A stretch of 64,000 nucleotides of DNA from Nitrosomonadaceae bacterium (GCA_030646695.1 JAUSLF010000030.1:36336-100335); one strand, 5' to 3'; numbered from the stretch's first letter, positions 26,579 to 37,673 are shown. Numbers and translations: made by a program. Notes: generated by a model from the sequence alone, not told the origin.

Positions 26579-27678
26579 GAAAGACTTTCCAATGCTTTCT
26601 GATGATCCCATTTGCCGTGGAACAAATGTCCCTTTTTCTCAGGGGTGCGATCACTGGTCCAGGTTAAATAGTTGCCATCAGGCGTAAATACCGGCAGGCC
26701 GTCAAACCCTTCTTTATCCGTTACCCGCACAGGCTCTTTTTGACCATCCACGTCAACGATATACAGTTCGAAATTACGATGTCCGTGCACATTTGTAGAG
26801 AAAATAATGTATTTTCCTGATGGATGATAAAAAGGCGCCCAAGACATCATGTTTAGACGCGTAATTTGCTTTTGATCAGAACCATCGATATTCATTGTGA
26901 ATATCTCGGCTTCCCGGCCACCTTCCGAAAAACGCCGCCAAACGATCCTCTTTCCGTCCGGGCTAAAAAATGGCCCGCCGTCATAGCTGTTGCCATCGGT
27001 CAGTCTTTTCACGTTGGAGCCATCCGCATCCATGATATAAATATCGATCAGCGCAGAGGGATTAGCTTTGTGCAATGCAGCTTCTTCATCGGATAGTTTA
27101 TCCATGTACGCTCTACGATTGGAGGCAAAAGCGATCAGTTTTCCATCAGGCGACCAGGAGGCTTCAGCATCGTAGCCCAATATCTTGGTTAGATTGCGAA
27201 TCTTTCCACCGGAAAAATCAGTCTCGTAAATATCATAAAACTCATCATAATCCCAAGCGTAAGATTGCCGTTCACCGGATTTTCTCCGCTCAATCTCAGC
27301 GATCATCTTGGTTTTAGCATCAGGATCTTCATGGGTGGATGAAAACAGCACTTTTTCCTGTGTGGGATGAACCCACGAGCAAGTGGTTTTACCGTTACCG
27401 GGAGATACCTGCTGCACCTTGCCACTGGGAAGATTTTTCAGGTAAATTTGATAAAAAGGATTCTCATCGGATACTTCCGCCTGATAAGCCATCCACTGCA
27501 TATCCGCACGATAATAAGCTTCGCCAACGCGCTTTTCTTTGTCAGAGAACTGATGCTCTCCGGTAATGAAATCCGTGGCGCTGGCATGCGTTGCTGCGGC
27601 AAAAATCAGCGCTGTAAATAATCCATTGATTAATGATGTGGATTTATTGGAAACCGAATTCTGTGTGAAGCTTCTCAT
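26563..27678 (-). CDS. Exported PD40/TolB-like beta-propeller protein
   Basis: 371 residues with an N-terminal signal peptide (hydrophobic [19 protein letters not shown], cleavage near residue 35). Repeated WD40-like PD40 blades follow: [53 protein letters not shown]. Such periplasmic propellers bind proteins or peptides, as in TolB and the beta-propeller of oligopeptidases; no catalytic domain is present. It is divergent from the large peptidase gene with about 120 bases between them, and may work with it. The last six codons come from the end of the MITE-like element, so the natural C terminus was probably replaced. Confidence 0.8.
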   Translation of the reverse strand: MRSFTQNSVSNKSTSLINGLFTALIFAAATHASATDFITGEHQFSDKEKRVGEAYYRADMQWMAYQAEVSDENPFYQIYLKNLPSGKVQQVSPGNGKTTCSWVHPTQEKVLFSSTHEDPDAKTKMIAEIERRKSGERQSYAWDYDEFYDIYETDFSGGKIRNLTKILGYDAEASWSPDGKLIAFASNRRAYMDKLSDEEAALHKANPSALIDIYIMDADGSNVKRLTDGNSYDGGPFFSPDGKRIVWRRFSEGGREAEIFTMNIDGSDQKQITRLNMMSWAPFYHPSGKYIIFSTNVHGHRNFELYIVDVDGQKEPVRVTDKEGFDGLPVFTPDGNYLTWTSDRTPEKKGHLFHGKWDHQKALESLSLTGR

Positions 27679-27799
27679 AAGATATACAAACCTCGTTGCT
27701 AAAGGGAAAACATTTAATCATAGCTGCAAAAAGAAAGTAAACAATATGTGTTATAGAATGTGCCGTGAACGACTCTCATCCTTAAAACGTAAAGTAAGC

Positions 27800-30700
27800 A
27801 TGCAAAAAACAATAAAATTTAGTGTCATAGGGGCTTTGCTCATTCTCAGCGCCATATTTAGCCTGACCGCCTTGGCCAGTAATCAGACCTTGCACCATCA
27901 GATGGAAATTACGCTAACGCCGGATACTTCCGAGATCCACGTTACCGATCAATTATCGGTTCCTGAGCGCTATCGGAACCAGCAAACACCCACTCAACTC
28001 GATTTTAGCCTGCATGCCGGCTTGACGATTACCGATATTCAGGGAGCACAAATCACCCTGCGAGCAACGGATGCAGCTCCACGCACCCGACCTGTTCCCT
28101 TGAAACATTACACGCTCACCCTGCCACCTCATCAGCAAGCATTCACGCTGACTTTCAGTGGCAAAATCAATCACTCCGTGCAAGGCCCAGGGCAAGAATA
28201 TGCGCGCAGCTTCAGTTATACGCCGGGAGTCATCTCGCAAGAAGGGGTTTTCCTGGCAAACTCCAGCGCCTGGTATCCGCAGTTCGCGGATGGCATGGTG
28301 TCATTTCGCTTGAATATCCAGGTACCCGTCGATTGGGATATCGTCAGTCAAGGCACTTTGGTCAGCGAACAGAAAACCGCCACAACCCAAAGCGTGATCT
28401 GGGAAGAGCGACATCCCCAAGACGACATTTATATCGTCGCCGGTCGTTATCAGCGCTATGCCCAGTCCACAGGCGCAGTGAATGCATTGGTTTATTTACG
28501 CAGCGCCGATGAAGCGCTGGCACAGAAATATCTGGATACCACCGCACAATACATCGCGATGTATAACAAACTGCTGGGTCCCTACCCTTACACCAAATTT
28601 GCTTTGGTGGAGAATTTCTGGGAAACCGGTTATGGCATGCCATCCTTTACCCTGCTGGGTCCCAAAGTGATTCGTTTTCCTTTCATTCTGCATTCCTCCT
28701 ATCCGCACGAAATTCTGCACAATTACTGGGGCAATGGCGTATTCGTGGATTATGCCAAGGGAAATTGGGCGGAAGGATTGACCGCCTACCTCGCCGATCA
28801 CTTGGTGAATGAGCAACGCGGCAAAGGCGATGAATATCGCCGCGACGTACTGCAAAAGTACACAGATTTCGTCAACAAGGAAAAAGATTTCCCGATCGCC
28901 CAGTTTGTTTCGCGCCACAGCTCCAGTTCGGAAGCCGTGGGCTACGGCAAGACCATGATGTTTTTTCACATGCTGCGTCAGGAATTGGGCGATGAAAACT
29001 TCGTACGCGCGTTAAGGCAATTTTACAAACAATTTAAATTCAAGCAGGCGACGTTTGACGATTTGCAGGCCACTTTCAGCACCATTGCCGGCAAAGATTT
29101 TTCACAGCATTTCGCACAATGGATCCACCGCAGCGGCGCCCCCAATCTGCATCTGAAGCAGGCACACGCTGAACGCACAGCACAAGGATTCAAACTCAAG
29201 CTGCTAGTCGAACAAACACAGCCGGGCGAACTGCATCAGCTGACGGTCCCTGTTTCGGTCACTTTGGAAGGCGAAGAACTGGCGCACCAATCCCAAATCG
29301 TCATCAACCATAAAATAAACGAAATTGAAATGAACTTCTCTGCACGCCCATTGCGCATCGACATTGATCCGCAGTTCGATGTATTCAGGCGTCTGGACAG
29401 TCGCGAAATTCCCTCTGCCCTATCGCAAGGTTTTGGCACTGAGAAACCCTTACTCGTGCTACCGGCAAGTGCTGATCCCGATTTATTGCAAGCTTATCGC
29501 TCATTGGCGGCAAACTGGCAAAAAACCCAATCCTCCGCACTGGAAGTTATCGCTGATGATCAATTGACCGCTTTGCCCACAGACCGAACGGTTTGGATCA
29601 TGGGCTGGCAGAATAAATTCGGCAGCGCGCTCACCACGGCTTTGACGCAACAAAATGTGCTCTACCACCAGAAACAGCTGCAACTGGACCAGCAAAATTA
29701 CTCACAAGCTGATCACGCCATCGTACTGACAGCAAGACAGCCTGCCAATCCGGATAAAACCTTGTTATGGGTAGCTTCCGATCATCCGAAAGCCATTAGC
29801 GAACTGGCCAGCAAATTGCCACATTACCGCAAATACAGCTATTTGGTATTCAAACACGGCGATGAGCTGACAAATATCGACAAAGGTCAATGGCCAGTCA
29901 CTCAATCCCCGCTAACCCAGTGGATAGCACAACCAGGCAAGTCATCGGTAACAACCGCTCACGTTGGCACTGCTAAACCGCGGCGGGCATTGGCAGAGTT
30001 GCCGCCCGTTTTTTCCGAAAGCAGCATGTTGGCTGATATTAAACATTTGGCCAGTGAATCCTTCAAAGGACGCGAATTGGGCAGCCCGGAACTGGATACC
30101 GCAGCTGCTTATATCGCCAAGCACTTTCAACAAATTGGTTTGCTACCCGGAGGAGATGGCAATAGTTATTTTCAGACTTGGCAGCAAGAGGTAGGCGCAC
30201 CGAAAGGAGAGATCGGCTTGCGCAATGTGATCGGTATTTTGCCCGGCACCAATCCGCAACTGGCTGGACAAAGCCTGATTGTCGGTGCGCATTATGATCA
30301 CCTTGGCATGGGTTGGCCGGATGTGCGTGCAGCCCATCAGGGAAAAATTCATTACGGCGCGGATGACAATGCCAGTGGAATTGCTGTCATGCTGGAACTA
30401 GCGCGGCAAATCGTTCCTAAATGGCAACCCGAACGCACCATCATTTTCGTGGCATTTACCGGCGAAGAAGCGGGACTACTGGGTTCCAGACACTACACCC
30501 ACAATACAAAAGACTTCCCGGTGGAAAAAATAGCCGCCATGCTGAATCTGGATACCGTAGGCCGACTAGGCAACAATCCGGTCACGCTGTTTGGCACCGG
30601 CAGTGCCCGTGAGCTAGTGCATGTTTTCCGCGGCGCAGGCTTTGTCACCGGCATTCCGATCAATGCCGTACAGGATGACTTCGGTTCCAGCGATCAGGCG

Positions 30701-31189
30701 GCATTCATCCAGGCGGGAGTGCCCGCCGTGCAATTTTTCGCCAGTGCACACGAAGACTACCACGCCCCCGGCGACACTATAGATAAGATTGATTCTGCAG
30801 GATTGGTCAAAGTAGCTGCCATCCTTAAGGAAGCCGTCGAATATCTGGCCAACCGCATCGAACCGCTGACTGTCACTTTGCCATCGCCATCGACACCCCA
30901 TCAACCTGCACCGGCTAAAGACAAACGCAAAGCCAGCCTCGGCACCGTACCGGATTTTTCCTATCAAGGCGAAGGTGTACTTGTGGACAACGTCATACCG
31001 GGATCGCCAGCCCAGCAAGCAGAATTACAAACGGGCGATATCCTGATTCAACTCGCCGGACAGCCAATCAGTGACTTGGCAGCGTACGCAAATATCCTGC
31101 GCACGCTTAAGGCGGGAGAGAAAGTTGAATTGAGCTTCCGACGGGATGGTGAGATAACTACGATTGAGGTGGAGTTGGTTGAACGCTAA
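27800..31189 (+). CDS. Secreted metallopeptidase fusion: M1-like, M28 and PDZ domains
   Basis: 1129 residues from ATG 27800, which sits directly before a signal peptide ([21 protein letters not shown]). The open frame runs back to 27566, but the upstream part has no signal and overlaps the divergent gene. Domain 1 (about 30-600) is M1-aminopeptidase-like with HEILH at 303-307 and a downstream WAEGLTAY Glu. The His-to-Glu gap is 17 residues, one less than the usual 18. Domain 2 (about 740-1010) is a Zn peptidase of family M28 with ligands in [16 protein letters not shown] (Asp855/856), [19 protein letters not shown] and HEDYHAPGD. Domain 3 (about 1035-1129) is a PDZ domain ([20 protein letters not shown]). 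Probably a periplasmic peptide-degrading enzyme. Confidence 0.88.
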   Translation: MQKTIKFSVIGALLILSAIFSLTALASNQTLHHQMEITLTPDTSEIHVTDQLSVPERYRNQQTPTQLDFSLHAGLTITDIQGAQITLRATDAAPRTRPVPLKHYTLTLPPHQQAFTLTFSGKINHSVQGPGQEYARSFSYTPGVISQEGVFLANSSAWYPQFADGMVSFRLNIQVPVDWDIVSQGTLVSEQKTATTQSVIWEERHPQDDIYIVAGRYQRYAQSTGAVNALVYLRSADEALAQKYLDTTAQYIAMYNKLLGPYPYTKFALVENFWETGYGMPSFTLLGPKVIRFPFILHSSYPHEILHNYWGNGVFVDYAKGNWAEGLTAYLADHLVNEQRGKGDEYRRDVLQKYTDFVNKEKDFPIAQFVSRHSSSSEAVGYGKTMMFFHMLRQELGDENFVRALRQFYKQFKFKQATFDDLQATFSTIAGKDFSQHFAQWIHRSGAPNLHLKQAHAERTAQGFKLKLLVEQTQPGELHQLTVPVSVTLEGEELAHQSQIVINHKINEIEMNFSARPLRIDIDPQFDVFRRLDSREIPSALSQGFGTEKPLLVLPASADPDLLQAYRSLAANWQKTQSSALEVIADDQLTALPTDRTVWIMGWQNKFGSALTTALTQQNVLYHQKQLQLDQQNYSQADHAIVLTARQPANPDKTLLWVASDHPKAISELASKLPHYRKYSYLVFKHGDELTNIDKGQWPVTQSPLTQWIAQPGKSSVTTAHVGTAKPRRALAELPPVFSESSMLADIKHLASESFKGRELGSPELDTAAAYIAKHFQQIGLLPGGDGNSYFQTWQQEVGAPKGEIGLRNVIGILPGTNPQLAGQSLIVGAHYDHLGMGWPDVRAAHQGKIHYGADDNASGIAVMLELARQIVPKWQPERTIIFVAFTGEEAGLLGSRHYTHNTKDFPVEKIAAMLNLDTVGRLGNNPVTLFGTGSARELVHVFRGAGFVTGIPINAVQDDFGSSDQAAFIQAGVPAVQFFASAHEDYHAPGDTIDKIDSAGLVKVAAILKEAVEYLANRIEPLTVTLPSPSTPHQPAPAKDKRKASLGTVPDFSYQGEGVLVDNVIPGSPAQQAELQTGDILIQLAGQPISDLAAYANILRTLKAGEKVELSFRRDGEITTIEVELVER

Positions 31190-31210
31190 CCACTTTAGCA
31201 CAGGTCTTTT

Positions 31211-31274
31211 TTGGTTTAAGGAAGGAGGCCCCAAATGGCGCTCCCATCCCATTTGGACTCTCCTTCTTTACCAA
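31211..31274. repeat. Long imperfect hairpin between convergent genes
   Basis: The outer arms TTGGTTTAAGGAAGGAG and CTCCTTCTTTACCAA pair with two mismatched positions. Inside them CCAAATGG pairs with CCATTTGG around a 10-base loop. It lies between the stop of the peptidase gene and the stop of the Yip1 gene. It would act as a two-way transcription barrier, though neither side has the classical T run in the right place. Confidence 0.55.
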
Positions 31275-31295
31275 ACAATGAAGCGCATCAGCAAA

Positions 31296-31976
31296 TCAAA
31301 GCCATATGGCGTCGCTATCCGTGGTGAAGATGAGTTCTTCGGTTTCCGGAAAGCCACCGATCCCATAAATTATTAATGCAATAGGAATCATGACAATCAC
31401 TCCGACCAGGAACGTATTGCACAGCGCTTTCCATGCGGAGAAGCCCTGCACCTGTCCGATACATTTCAGTAACACAACAAATGCCCACATTCCAATAATC
31501 ATTTCAATAGCACCATAACCAAGCAACACGAATATCATGGAAGGATTGGCATCAATACTTGGTGTTTCAGTTGTAAATAGCTCTTGACCGAAGAGTGCAA
31601 ACGAAGGAATCCACAACACCAAAGAACATATGACAGGCACGCTGGACCACGCAATGGCCGCCCGCAAATTCTCTGCTGGAGCCTTCCCACCCATCCAACT
31701 CCCTGTCCATCTGAATAGCGCACCAAAAAGATATAAGCTGGCGATGCCGCCAATTGATCCAGCAGTGACAACAATGAGCAGAATCAAAGGCAAACCCAAT
31801 TCGTCTCCCGCACTTCTCCCACTGGCTTGGTTTAGGGCATCAGCAACACCACTGACTGCCGCCAATGCCAAAATGTACCGTTGCGGGTTTATGTCAACGA
31901 TCTGTTGAATGGTTGCACGTGGTCTTATCCATATTGATACCCAAGGATTCAGCATTTGCTGAGTAGTGTTTTCCAT
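31296..31976 (-). CDS. Yip1-family integral membrane protein
   Basis: 226 residues with about five hydrophobic segments: near 35-45, 62-85, 108-130, 150-175 and 185-210. The N terminus LNPWVSIWIRPRATIQQIVD is the typical opening of bacterial YIP1/DUF1282 proteins (a short amphipathic entry followed by W.RP..T...I...P), and the GSWMGGKAPAENLRAAIAWSSVPVI segment matches the middle of the family. The function in bacteria is not established. It is convergent with the peptidase gene and has no operon partner. ATG 31976 is used; no strong ribosome site is seen. Confidence 0.75.
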   Translation of the reverse strand: MENTTQQMLNPWVSIWIRPRATIQQIVDINPQRYILALAAVSGVADALNQASGRSAGDELGLPLILLIVVTAGSIGGIASLYLFGALFRWTGSWMGGKAPAENLRAAIAWSSVPVICSLVLWIPSFALFGQELFTTETPSIDANPSMIFVLLGYGAIEMIIGMWAFVVLLKCIGQVQGFSAWKALCNTFLVGVIVMIPIALIIYGIGGFPETEELIFTTDSDAIWL

Positions 31977-32461
31977 ATCGCTATTTTTTATCCGTTGAAA
32001 TTAACATTCATCGTCCGGTACAGGGTAACCACTGCAATTAATCATTGGATAGAAACTTTCCCAGCATTAGACCTGTTCATTAGCAACTTTTTTATCGCGC
32101 TGAGTGTAGCGAAGAATACCGACGATTCAAAGATATTCCTCGCTTTATCCATGAAATTTCATCAATGATTACGACAAATTTCCCAAAATCCTGACCAATG
32201 TTTTTGGTTAATCCTCATCGACAAAATAATGTTGTATCAAAGCGGCATAATTCGTACACACCAGGCAATATTCAGCGCCTAACTACTAAGGAAATAGATG
32301 AAGTAATCCCTACTCGCTTATTGCTTACATTATCAGTTGGAATTTTCACAAATGCCTATTCTTTATGTGAGTTTATTCACAGCATTGTTATTTTTTTCAC
32401 GCTAATTTGTGCATATCTGCTTATTTCTAACCGTTATCTCTAATTTTTACAGGAGGAAACA
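31977..32461. other. 485-bp AT-rich intergenic region
   Basis: This lies between the divergent Yip1 gene and the small acidic protein gene. Short open frames in it (31956-32168 and 32198-32443 on +) lack ribosome sites and recognisable motifs. It must hold both promoters, but I cannot pick out convincing -35/-10 boxes. Confidence 0.4.
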
Positions 32462-32740
32462 ATGGCTTTCGCTGGAACAGATAGTGATCACTGGTTGTCG
32501 CCAACAAAAACTGAAACCGAGACTCCCAACGCCCCTACCCAGCGTGACTTTAAGTGGGAATATGAAGGAGAAGAGGTTTTTGATAAAACGACATCCGCTC
32601 AAGTGGTTCATGATATCGCTTATGAGGCAACCAACTACAACGAATGGGACTTAGCCGACGAGCTATATGATCAAAGCGATGATGAATGGCTCGTTGATTG
32701 CATGGGCAAGGATCTCATTAACAAAGAGGATGAATGCTGA
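32462..32740 (+). CDS. Small acidic protein of unknown function
   Basis: 92 residues behind an excellent ribosome site (AGGAGGAAAC then ATG), so very probably translated. It is strongly acidic (many Asp and Glu, especially YNEWDLADELYDQSDDEW), without signal peptide or membrane segment. The C-terminal half looks helical. I recognise no family. It stands alone, about 200 bases from the next gene, which is on the other strand. Strong acidity could suit a nucleic-acid mimic, an anti-activator or an adaptor, but nothing in the context decides. Confidence 0.7.
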   Translation: MAFAGTDSDHWLSPTKTETETPNAPTQRDFKWEYEGEEVFDKTTSAQVVHDIAYEATNYNEWDLADELYDQSDDEWLVDCMGKDLINKEDEC

Positions 32741-32937
32741 AACAATATGCACAAAAACGCATAAAACCCGCTTTAATACTCATTGCGCTGAGCTGACATT
32801 GATATATATCCTCATCCACCGGGGTTAATTTCATCAAGTTACCTCAATTGATAAAAAGTAATGTATTAAAAAATTTCCCCAAATACCCAGGTTATGTGGC
32901 GATCGATTTCAGTAGCAAGATACACTGAATCTTTTAA

Positions 32938-34200
32938 TCAATGCTCCCTGATTCTAATATTAATTTCAGGAACCCGTTGTTGAGGCGGTGGAGGCAGGCG
33001 ATTCAAGCCCAATACAGTAATACGGTGCGCAGCATTGAAGCTGGGTGCCCCATCCTGATCGCGCAGAATGGACGATACTTTATATTCCATGCTGTGAGCA
33101 TTCGGATCAAAGCGAATATCATGTATCCAGATACCCGCGCGCTGCACCTGCTGTTCTTCACACTCGTTGGATAGATCCCAACCGGTCAGCATCGGCACAG
33201 CATAATCAAAGGGCAAATCATTGATACGAAATGTTTGGGTACGCACAATTCCGTCAGTATTTTTGCGGCAGGCGCTGGTTTTACCGATACGCGGATTGAG
33301 TGCCAGGAAATCTGCACGCAATTTGACGCTGCTGCCGCGGATCAGAGCAGCGCGTGTTTTAATCCGGTGTATACGGATATCGTTGTCCTTGAAGATGGTT
33401 TGAGTGACCCAATGCGGACTGCCATCGGCACTGAGCGAAGCACCGGTTTGGGACAGGCTGTAAGCAACCTGCAACAAGTCATAATCAGCACGGTCACCCC
33501 ATTTGCAGGGTGGAAAACGCAATTCGCATTCAAAAGTATCATCGAATTGAAAATCAAATCCGCGCGGGATGATGGCAATAGCATCATTGGCTTTTAAAGT
33601 ACCTTTACTGCCGGTGTTTTCCAGCGTAGCAACCGCGCCTTGTCGCTTAGTTTGCAGCAGGGATGTTTCGATTCCGTTGTAATCCCCTTCTATCGTGGCA
33701 TCAAACCAAACTGAGCGATAGCCAAATCCGGTATAAAACACACAAAACTCATAGGCTTCCTCGCGATTTTGATCCTCCAGCTTTCCTTGCGCTTCAAATA
33801 CCAGAAAAGCGGAGCCTGCATTCTTGACCAGTTTACTGTGCGTAATATCTACCCGCATGGCGTGAACCTCGCGGTCGCGATTCAGATAGCGCAAGTCCCA
33901 GCCATTCAACACCACCGTACCGCTATCGACATAGCTGGGCATTTCGATCCATTGCAACACAGTCGCCGCCTCGCTTCCTTTGTCGCGCTGCATGCATTTG
34001 CTACCTTCAATCAGAATGAATTTGCCCTCATCCTCAAAAACCGTTTTTCCTGTACCCTTTAAGGTGAGTTGCTCGAAAAGTGTTGCAGGCTGGGATTTAT
34101 CTGAGGATAAGGTAGCTTTCTTTTCTTGCGGTTTACTCGCGCAGGCAGTGAGTAAAGATAGCATGCATATTGCAAGAAACAGAGGTGCATGGCGAATCAT
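32938..34200 (-). CDS. Predicted lipoprotein of unknown function
   Basis: 420 residues. The N terminus has a classical lipoprotein signal with lipobox LLTAC (Cys20), so it should be anchored to a membrane from the periplasmic side. The mature part alternates short beta-rich stretches and contains many Trp/Asp residues; no catalytic motif is seen. Two repeating themes, IHDIRFDPNAH and IRIHRIKTRA, suggest a duplicated beta-rich fold, but I do not recognise a domain. It is not in an operon: 132 bases separate it from spoT and about 200 from the small acidic gene. Confidence 0.72.
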   Translation of the reverse strand: MIRHAPLFLAICMLSLLTACASKPQEKKATLSSDKSQPATLFEQLTLKGTGKTVFEDEGKFILIEGSKCMQRDKGSEAATVLQWIEMPSYVDSGTVVLNGWDLRYLNRDREVHAMRVDITHSKLVKNAGSAFLVFEAQGKLEDQNREEAYEFCVFYTGFGYRSVWFDATIEGDYNGIETSLLQTKRQGAVATLENTGSKGTLKANDAIAIIPRGFDFQFDDTFECELRFPPCKWGDRADYDLLQVAYSLSQTGASLSADGSPHWVTQTIFKDNDIRIHRIKTRAALIRGSSVKLRADFLALNPRIGKTSACRKNTDGIVRTQTFRINDLPFDYAVPMLTGWDLSNECEEQQVQRAGIWIHDIRFDPNAHSMEYKVSSILRDQDGAPSFNAAHRITVLGLNRLPPPPQQRVPEINIRIREH

Positions 34201-34332
34201 TCTAACGCTCCAAATATAAGTGTCGTGTCACGAAAACAATACCCGTTCGGTTGAGTTTAATTCACGCAAAAAGGAAATAGCAGTAGTGTCCACACGCAGT
34301 GTATAGCGAAACCACTCGTCAGTTAGGCTTAG

Positions 34333-36438
34333 TTAGCCTTTCACTCGGCTAATTTTGGCGATTTCCTTAAGATGCCTCAGGCCGCGCATGATTTGAGCAA
34401 GATGATGGCGGTTGTTAACTTGCAAAATAAAGTGCATTTGCATGTAATCCCCTTCATTTTCCATTGCAATATCATCAATATTCGATTCTGCTTTGGCGAT
34501 TTCAGCCGCAACCCGAGCCAACACTCCTTGCTTATTCGCCGCAGTCACTTTGATGCTGGCTTCAAAAACCCTGTTGATGTCTTTCCCCCAAGCTACATCC
34601 AGATAATTCTCAGAGTTTCTCTGGCTCTGGGCAATATTTGCGCAATCATAAGTATGGATGACCAAACCATGATCTTTCTTGATCAACCCGACAATCTGGT
34701 CTCCTGGAAGGGGGCGGCAACATTTGGCAAATTGCACCGTCAGTCCTTCGGTCCCCATGATGATGATTGGTCCGGCTGTTTGTTCGCTGGCAATGGATTC
34801 TACCGGCGAGGTCAATCGTTTCGCTACAATCGCAGGCAATTGTTTTCCTAAAGCCATTTCAGCCAATAACTCTTCCTTGGATTTGACGCCGCTATCGCGT
34901 ACTAATTTTTCCCATTGCGCGGCAGTAATTGCATCCGGATTGATATTAAAAGACAACAGCGCCTGATTGAGCATACGCTCTCCCAATTTGACTGATTCAT
35001 CGTATTGGATGGTTTTCAGAAAGTGACGAATATGCGAGCGCGCCCTCCCCGTTGCCACATATCCCAACCAAGCCGGATTGGGTTTGGCATAGGGAGCGGT
35101 GACGATTTCCACCCGATCGCCGCTTTTGAGTTTGGTGCGCAGTGGCGCATTCTCACCATTAATTTTAACCGCCACGCAGCAATTGCCCACATCAGAATGC
35201 ACCGCATAGGCAAAATCGACGGCGGTCGATCCTCTGGGCAGCGTCAGAATTTTTCCTTGCGGAGTAAACACGTAAACATCGCCGGGAAAAAGATCGATTT
35301 TGAGATGCTCCAGAAATTCCAGAGAATCGGTCGATCCACTGAGCGTTTCCAATAAGCTTTGCAACCATTGGCTGGTTTTCAAGTGCAGATCATTGAAATC
35401 ACCATCCGAACTCTTATACAACCAATGTGAAGCAACGCCATTCTCGGCAATGCGGTGCATTTCAGCCGTGCGAATTTGTATTTCAATCGGGATACCGAAC
35501 GGACCTAACAAAGTGCTGTGCAAGGACTGATAGCCATTGGCCTTAGGAATGGCTATATAGTCTTTGAACTTACCGGGAATGGGTCTATATAAACTATGCA
35601 GCATGCCTAATGCGACATAGCACGAGGGAATGTCTTTGACCACTACGCGGAAACCATAAATATCAAGCACTTCGGAAAATGATAACTGCTTATCGACCAT
35701 CTTGGTATAGATGCTATAGAGATGCTTCTCGCGTCCATTGACTTCCGCATCCAGCCCCACTTCTGTCAATTTTTGCTTGATCGCTTCCAGAATCTTTCCC
35801 ACGACCTCGCGCCGATTACCGCGCGCAGACTTAGTCGCTTTGACCAATACTTTGTAGCGCGTGGGATAAGAATAACGGAAACCGAGCTCTTGCAATTCCT
35901 GGTAGATATTATTAAGCCCCAGTCGATGTGCAATGGGCGCATAAATTTCAAGCGTTTCGCGGGCAATGCTGCGCTGTTTGATCGGCAACATGGCCTCAAG
36001 CGTACGCATATTATGCAATCGATCGGCCAGCTTAATCAGGATGACACGAACATCCCGCGCCATCGCCAACAGCATCTTGCGGAAATTTTCGGCTTGCGCT
36101 TCTTCCTGAGTTTGGAATTCAATCTTCGCCAGTTTTGACACACCATCCACCAATTCTGCCACCGGCTCGCCAAACCGTTCACTGATCTCAGTTTTGGAAA
36201 TATCGGTATCTTCCACTACATCATGCAATAAAGCCGCCGTCAGCGTAGGTGCATCCAGATGCAGCTTACTCAAAATCCTCGCTACTGCTAATGGGTGAGA
36301 GATATAAGGCTCGCCCGATTTGCGGAATTGCCCGGAATGAGCGCCCTGACCAAATACATAAGCATTTTTCAGTTGCTCTATATCTTCCGGTTTAAGATAT
36401 TGCGCTGTCTCAGAAAATAGAAGGTCGGCTTCAGACAT
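34333..36438 (-). CDS. spoT: Bifunctional (p)ppGpp synthetase/hydrolase SpoT
   Basis: Makes and degrades the stringent-response alarmones. It is 701 residues, full length for SpoT. Domains in order: the HD hydrolase (HPLAVARIL and ALLHDVVEDTD, residues about 45-90), the RelA/SpoT synthetase (DIYGFRVVVKD, FKDYIAIPKANGYQSLH, about 240-350), a TGS domain (VYVFTPQGKILTLPRGSTAVDFAYAVH, about 390-450), a zinc-finger/helical part (VQFAKCCRPLPGDQIVG) and a C-terminal ACT domain. The HD motif is intact, so it should have hydrolase activity, in contrast to RelA. It follows rpoZ and gmk on the same strand, the classical order, though 291 bases lie between it and rpoZ. Confidence 0.97.
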   Translation of the reverse strand: MSEADLLFSETAQYLKPEDIEQLKNAYVFGQGAHSGQFRKSGEPYISHPLAVARILSKLHLDAPTLTAALLHDVVEDTDISKTEISERFGEPVAELVDGVSKLAKIEFQTQEEAQAENFRKMLLAMARDVRVILIKLADRLHNMRTLEAMLPIKQRSIARETLEIYAPIAHRLGLNNIYQELQELGFRYSYPTRYKVLVKATKSARGNRREVVGKILEAIKQKLTEVGLDAEVNGREKHLYSIYTKMVDKQLSFSEVLDIYGFRVVVKDIPSCYVALGMLHSLYRPIPGKFKDYIAIPKANGYQSLHSTLLGPFGIPIEIQIRTAEMHRIAENGVASHWLYKSSDGDFNDLHLKTSQWLQSLLETLSGSTDSLEFLEHLKIDLFPGDVYVFTPQGKILTLPRGSTAVDFAYAVHSDVGNCCVAVKINGENAPLRTKLKSGDRVEIVTAPYAKPNPAWLGYVATGRARSHIRHFLKTIQYDESVKLGERMLNQALLSFNINPDAITAAQWEKLVRDSGVKSKEELLAEMALGKQLPAIVAKRLTSPVESIASEQTAGPIIIMGTEGLTVQFAKCCRPLPGDQIVGLIKKDHGLVIHTYDCANIAQSQRNSENYLDVAWGKDINRVFEASIKVTAANKQGVLARVAAEIAKAESNIDDIAMENEGDYMQMHFILQVNNRHHLAQIMRGLRHLKEIAKISRVKG

Positions 36439-36729
36439 GGAATTTAATCAACTCAAAGATACTCACTTAAAGGGTGCTCAATTATTTTGCAGCGATAAAC
36501 GAAGCAGGCTGTCGATTCAGATCATTCAGATAATGATTAAACTTCTCAAACTGATCTTTGATGTGATTATATGATGGGATTTACTGCGAATGAAAGAAAG
36601 TAATGAGGTTGGATTTTGTAGCTAAGGAAAATAGTTCCAGAATACCGGCAGACCGATTACACAGATTACACTACAATCGCAATCGCGTTGCAGCCAATGC
36701 ATAACCAGTCCGTCATGCATGCGAATACA

Positions 36730-36936
36730 TCACATATTTTTTGGATTCAAAATATCCATGCCAATTTTTCCCTGCGCCAATTCACGCAAAGCAACGACGG
36801 TCGGCTTATCACGTGCAGGTTCCACCATCGGCGCTGAACCAATCGCCAATTGCCTGGCTCGGGCTGTCGCCACTAATGTCATGTCAAATCTATTAGGAAT
36901 TCTTTTTAAGCAATCATCAACGGTAATTCGTGCCAT
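36730..36936 (-). CDS. rpoZ: RNA polymerase omega subunit
   Basis: 68 residues starting [20 protein letters not shown], with the omega signature ARARQL and the tail [12 protein letters not shown]. It promotes beta-prime folding in core polymerase and is the site through which ppGpp partly acts, consistent with being next to spoT. It lies 70 bases downstream of gmk. The 291 bases between rpoZ and spoT contain no gene I can see. Confidence 0.96.
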   Translation of the reverse strand: MARITVDDCLKRIPNRFDMTLVATARARQLAIGSAPMVEPARDKPTVVALRELAQGKIGMDILNPKNM

Positions 36937-37006
36937 GGGTTTGGTCTCGGTTATTAAAGAATTAAGATATACAAAGGTTAAAAAACTATACCATCATAAA
37001 AAACGA

Positions 37007-37624
37007 CTAGGTCAGCTGGGTAATCAATGCACGGTGCGTAGTCATCTGGCGCGCTCTTCTTAAGCGCTCTGCTTTAACGATACAAGTCAAATCATCAAGA
37101 GCTTCTTCCAGTTTGTTATTGATAATAACATAATCAAACTCACCGACATGACTGACTTCTTCACGGGCTGCGGTTAGCCGTTGTTGAATGACATCTGCAT
37201 CATCTTGTGCTCGTGCTTTTAATCGCATTGCCAAGGCATCAGCTGACGGTGGCAGAATAAAAATGCTAATGGATTCAGGGAAAAACTGATGCACTTGCTT
37301 GGCACCCTGGCAATCAATCTCAAGCAGGATATCGCGCCCGGATGCCACTGCCTGATCAATCCATTTCTGCGATGTACCATACAGATTGCCATAAACCTCC
37401 GCGCTCTCAAGAAACTCTCCATTGACCAGCATCTTCCTGAAAGTGTCCTCACTCACAAAATGATAATCTCGTCCATTCACTTCCCCTGTACGCGGTGGGC
37501 GCGTGGTGTGCGAAATTGACAAGCTCAGGTTCAGGCCCGATTTGAGCAATGCCTTAACCAAACTGGTTTTTCCGGCACCTGAAGGTGCACTGATAATAAA
37601 TAAGCAACCTGTAGATTTAGTCAT
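37007..37624 (-). CDS. gmk: Guanylate kinase
   Basis: Phosphorylates GMP to GDP with ATP. It is 205 residues; the P-loop SAPSGAGKTSLVKALL is at 13-24, the GMP-binding SISHTTRPPRTGEVNGRDYHF follows with the two conserved Arg and the Tyr, and the lid carries RAQDDADVIQQRL. Operon order gmk-rpoZ-spoT on the - strand. ATG 37624 is 50 bases after the msrA-side gap. Confidence 0.97.
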   Translation of the reverse strand: MTKSTGCLFIISAPSGAGKTSLVKALLKSGLNLSLSISHTTRPPRTGEVNGRDYHFVSEDTFRKMLVNGEFLESAEVYGNLYGTSQKWIDQAVASGRDILLEIDCQGAKQVHQFFPESISIFILPPSADALAMRLKARAQDDADVIQQRLTAAREEVSHVGEFDYVIINNKLEEALDDLTCIVKAERLRRARQMTTHRALITQLT

Positions 37625-37673
37625 TTTCTGCCTATTCGATAGGTGATCCCTATTTTATCTTGATGAAAAGATA

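Noticed and set aside
26426..26611. A 61-codon - strand frame
   Set aside because: It covers the MITE-like element and the end of the PD40 gene, so it is a chance frame in repeat DNA.
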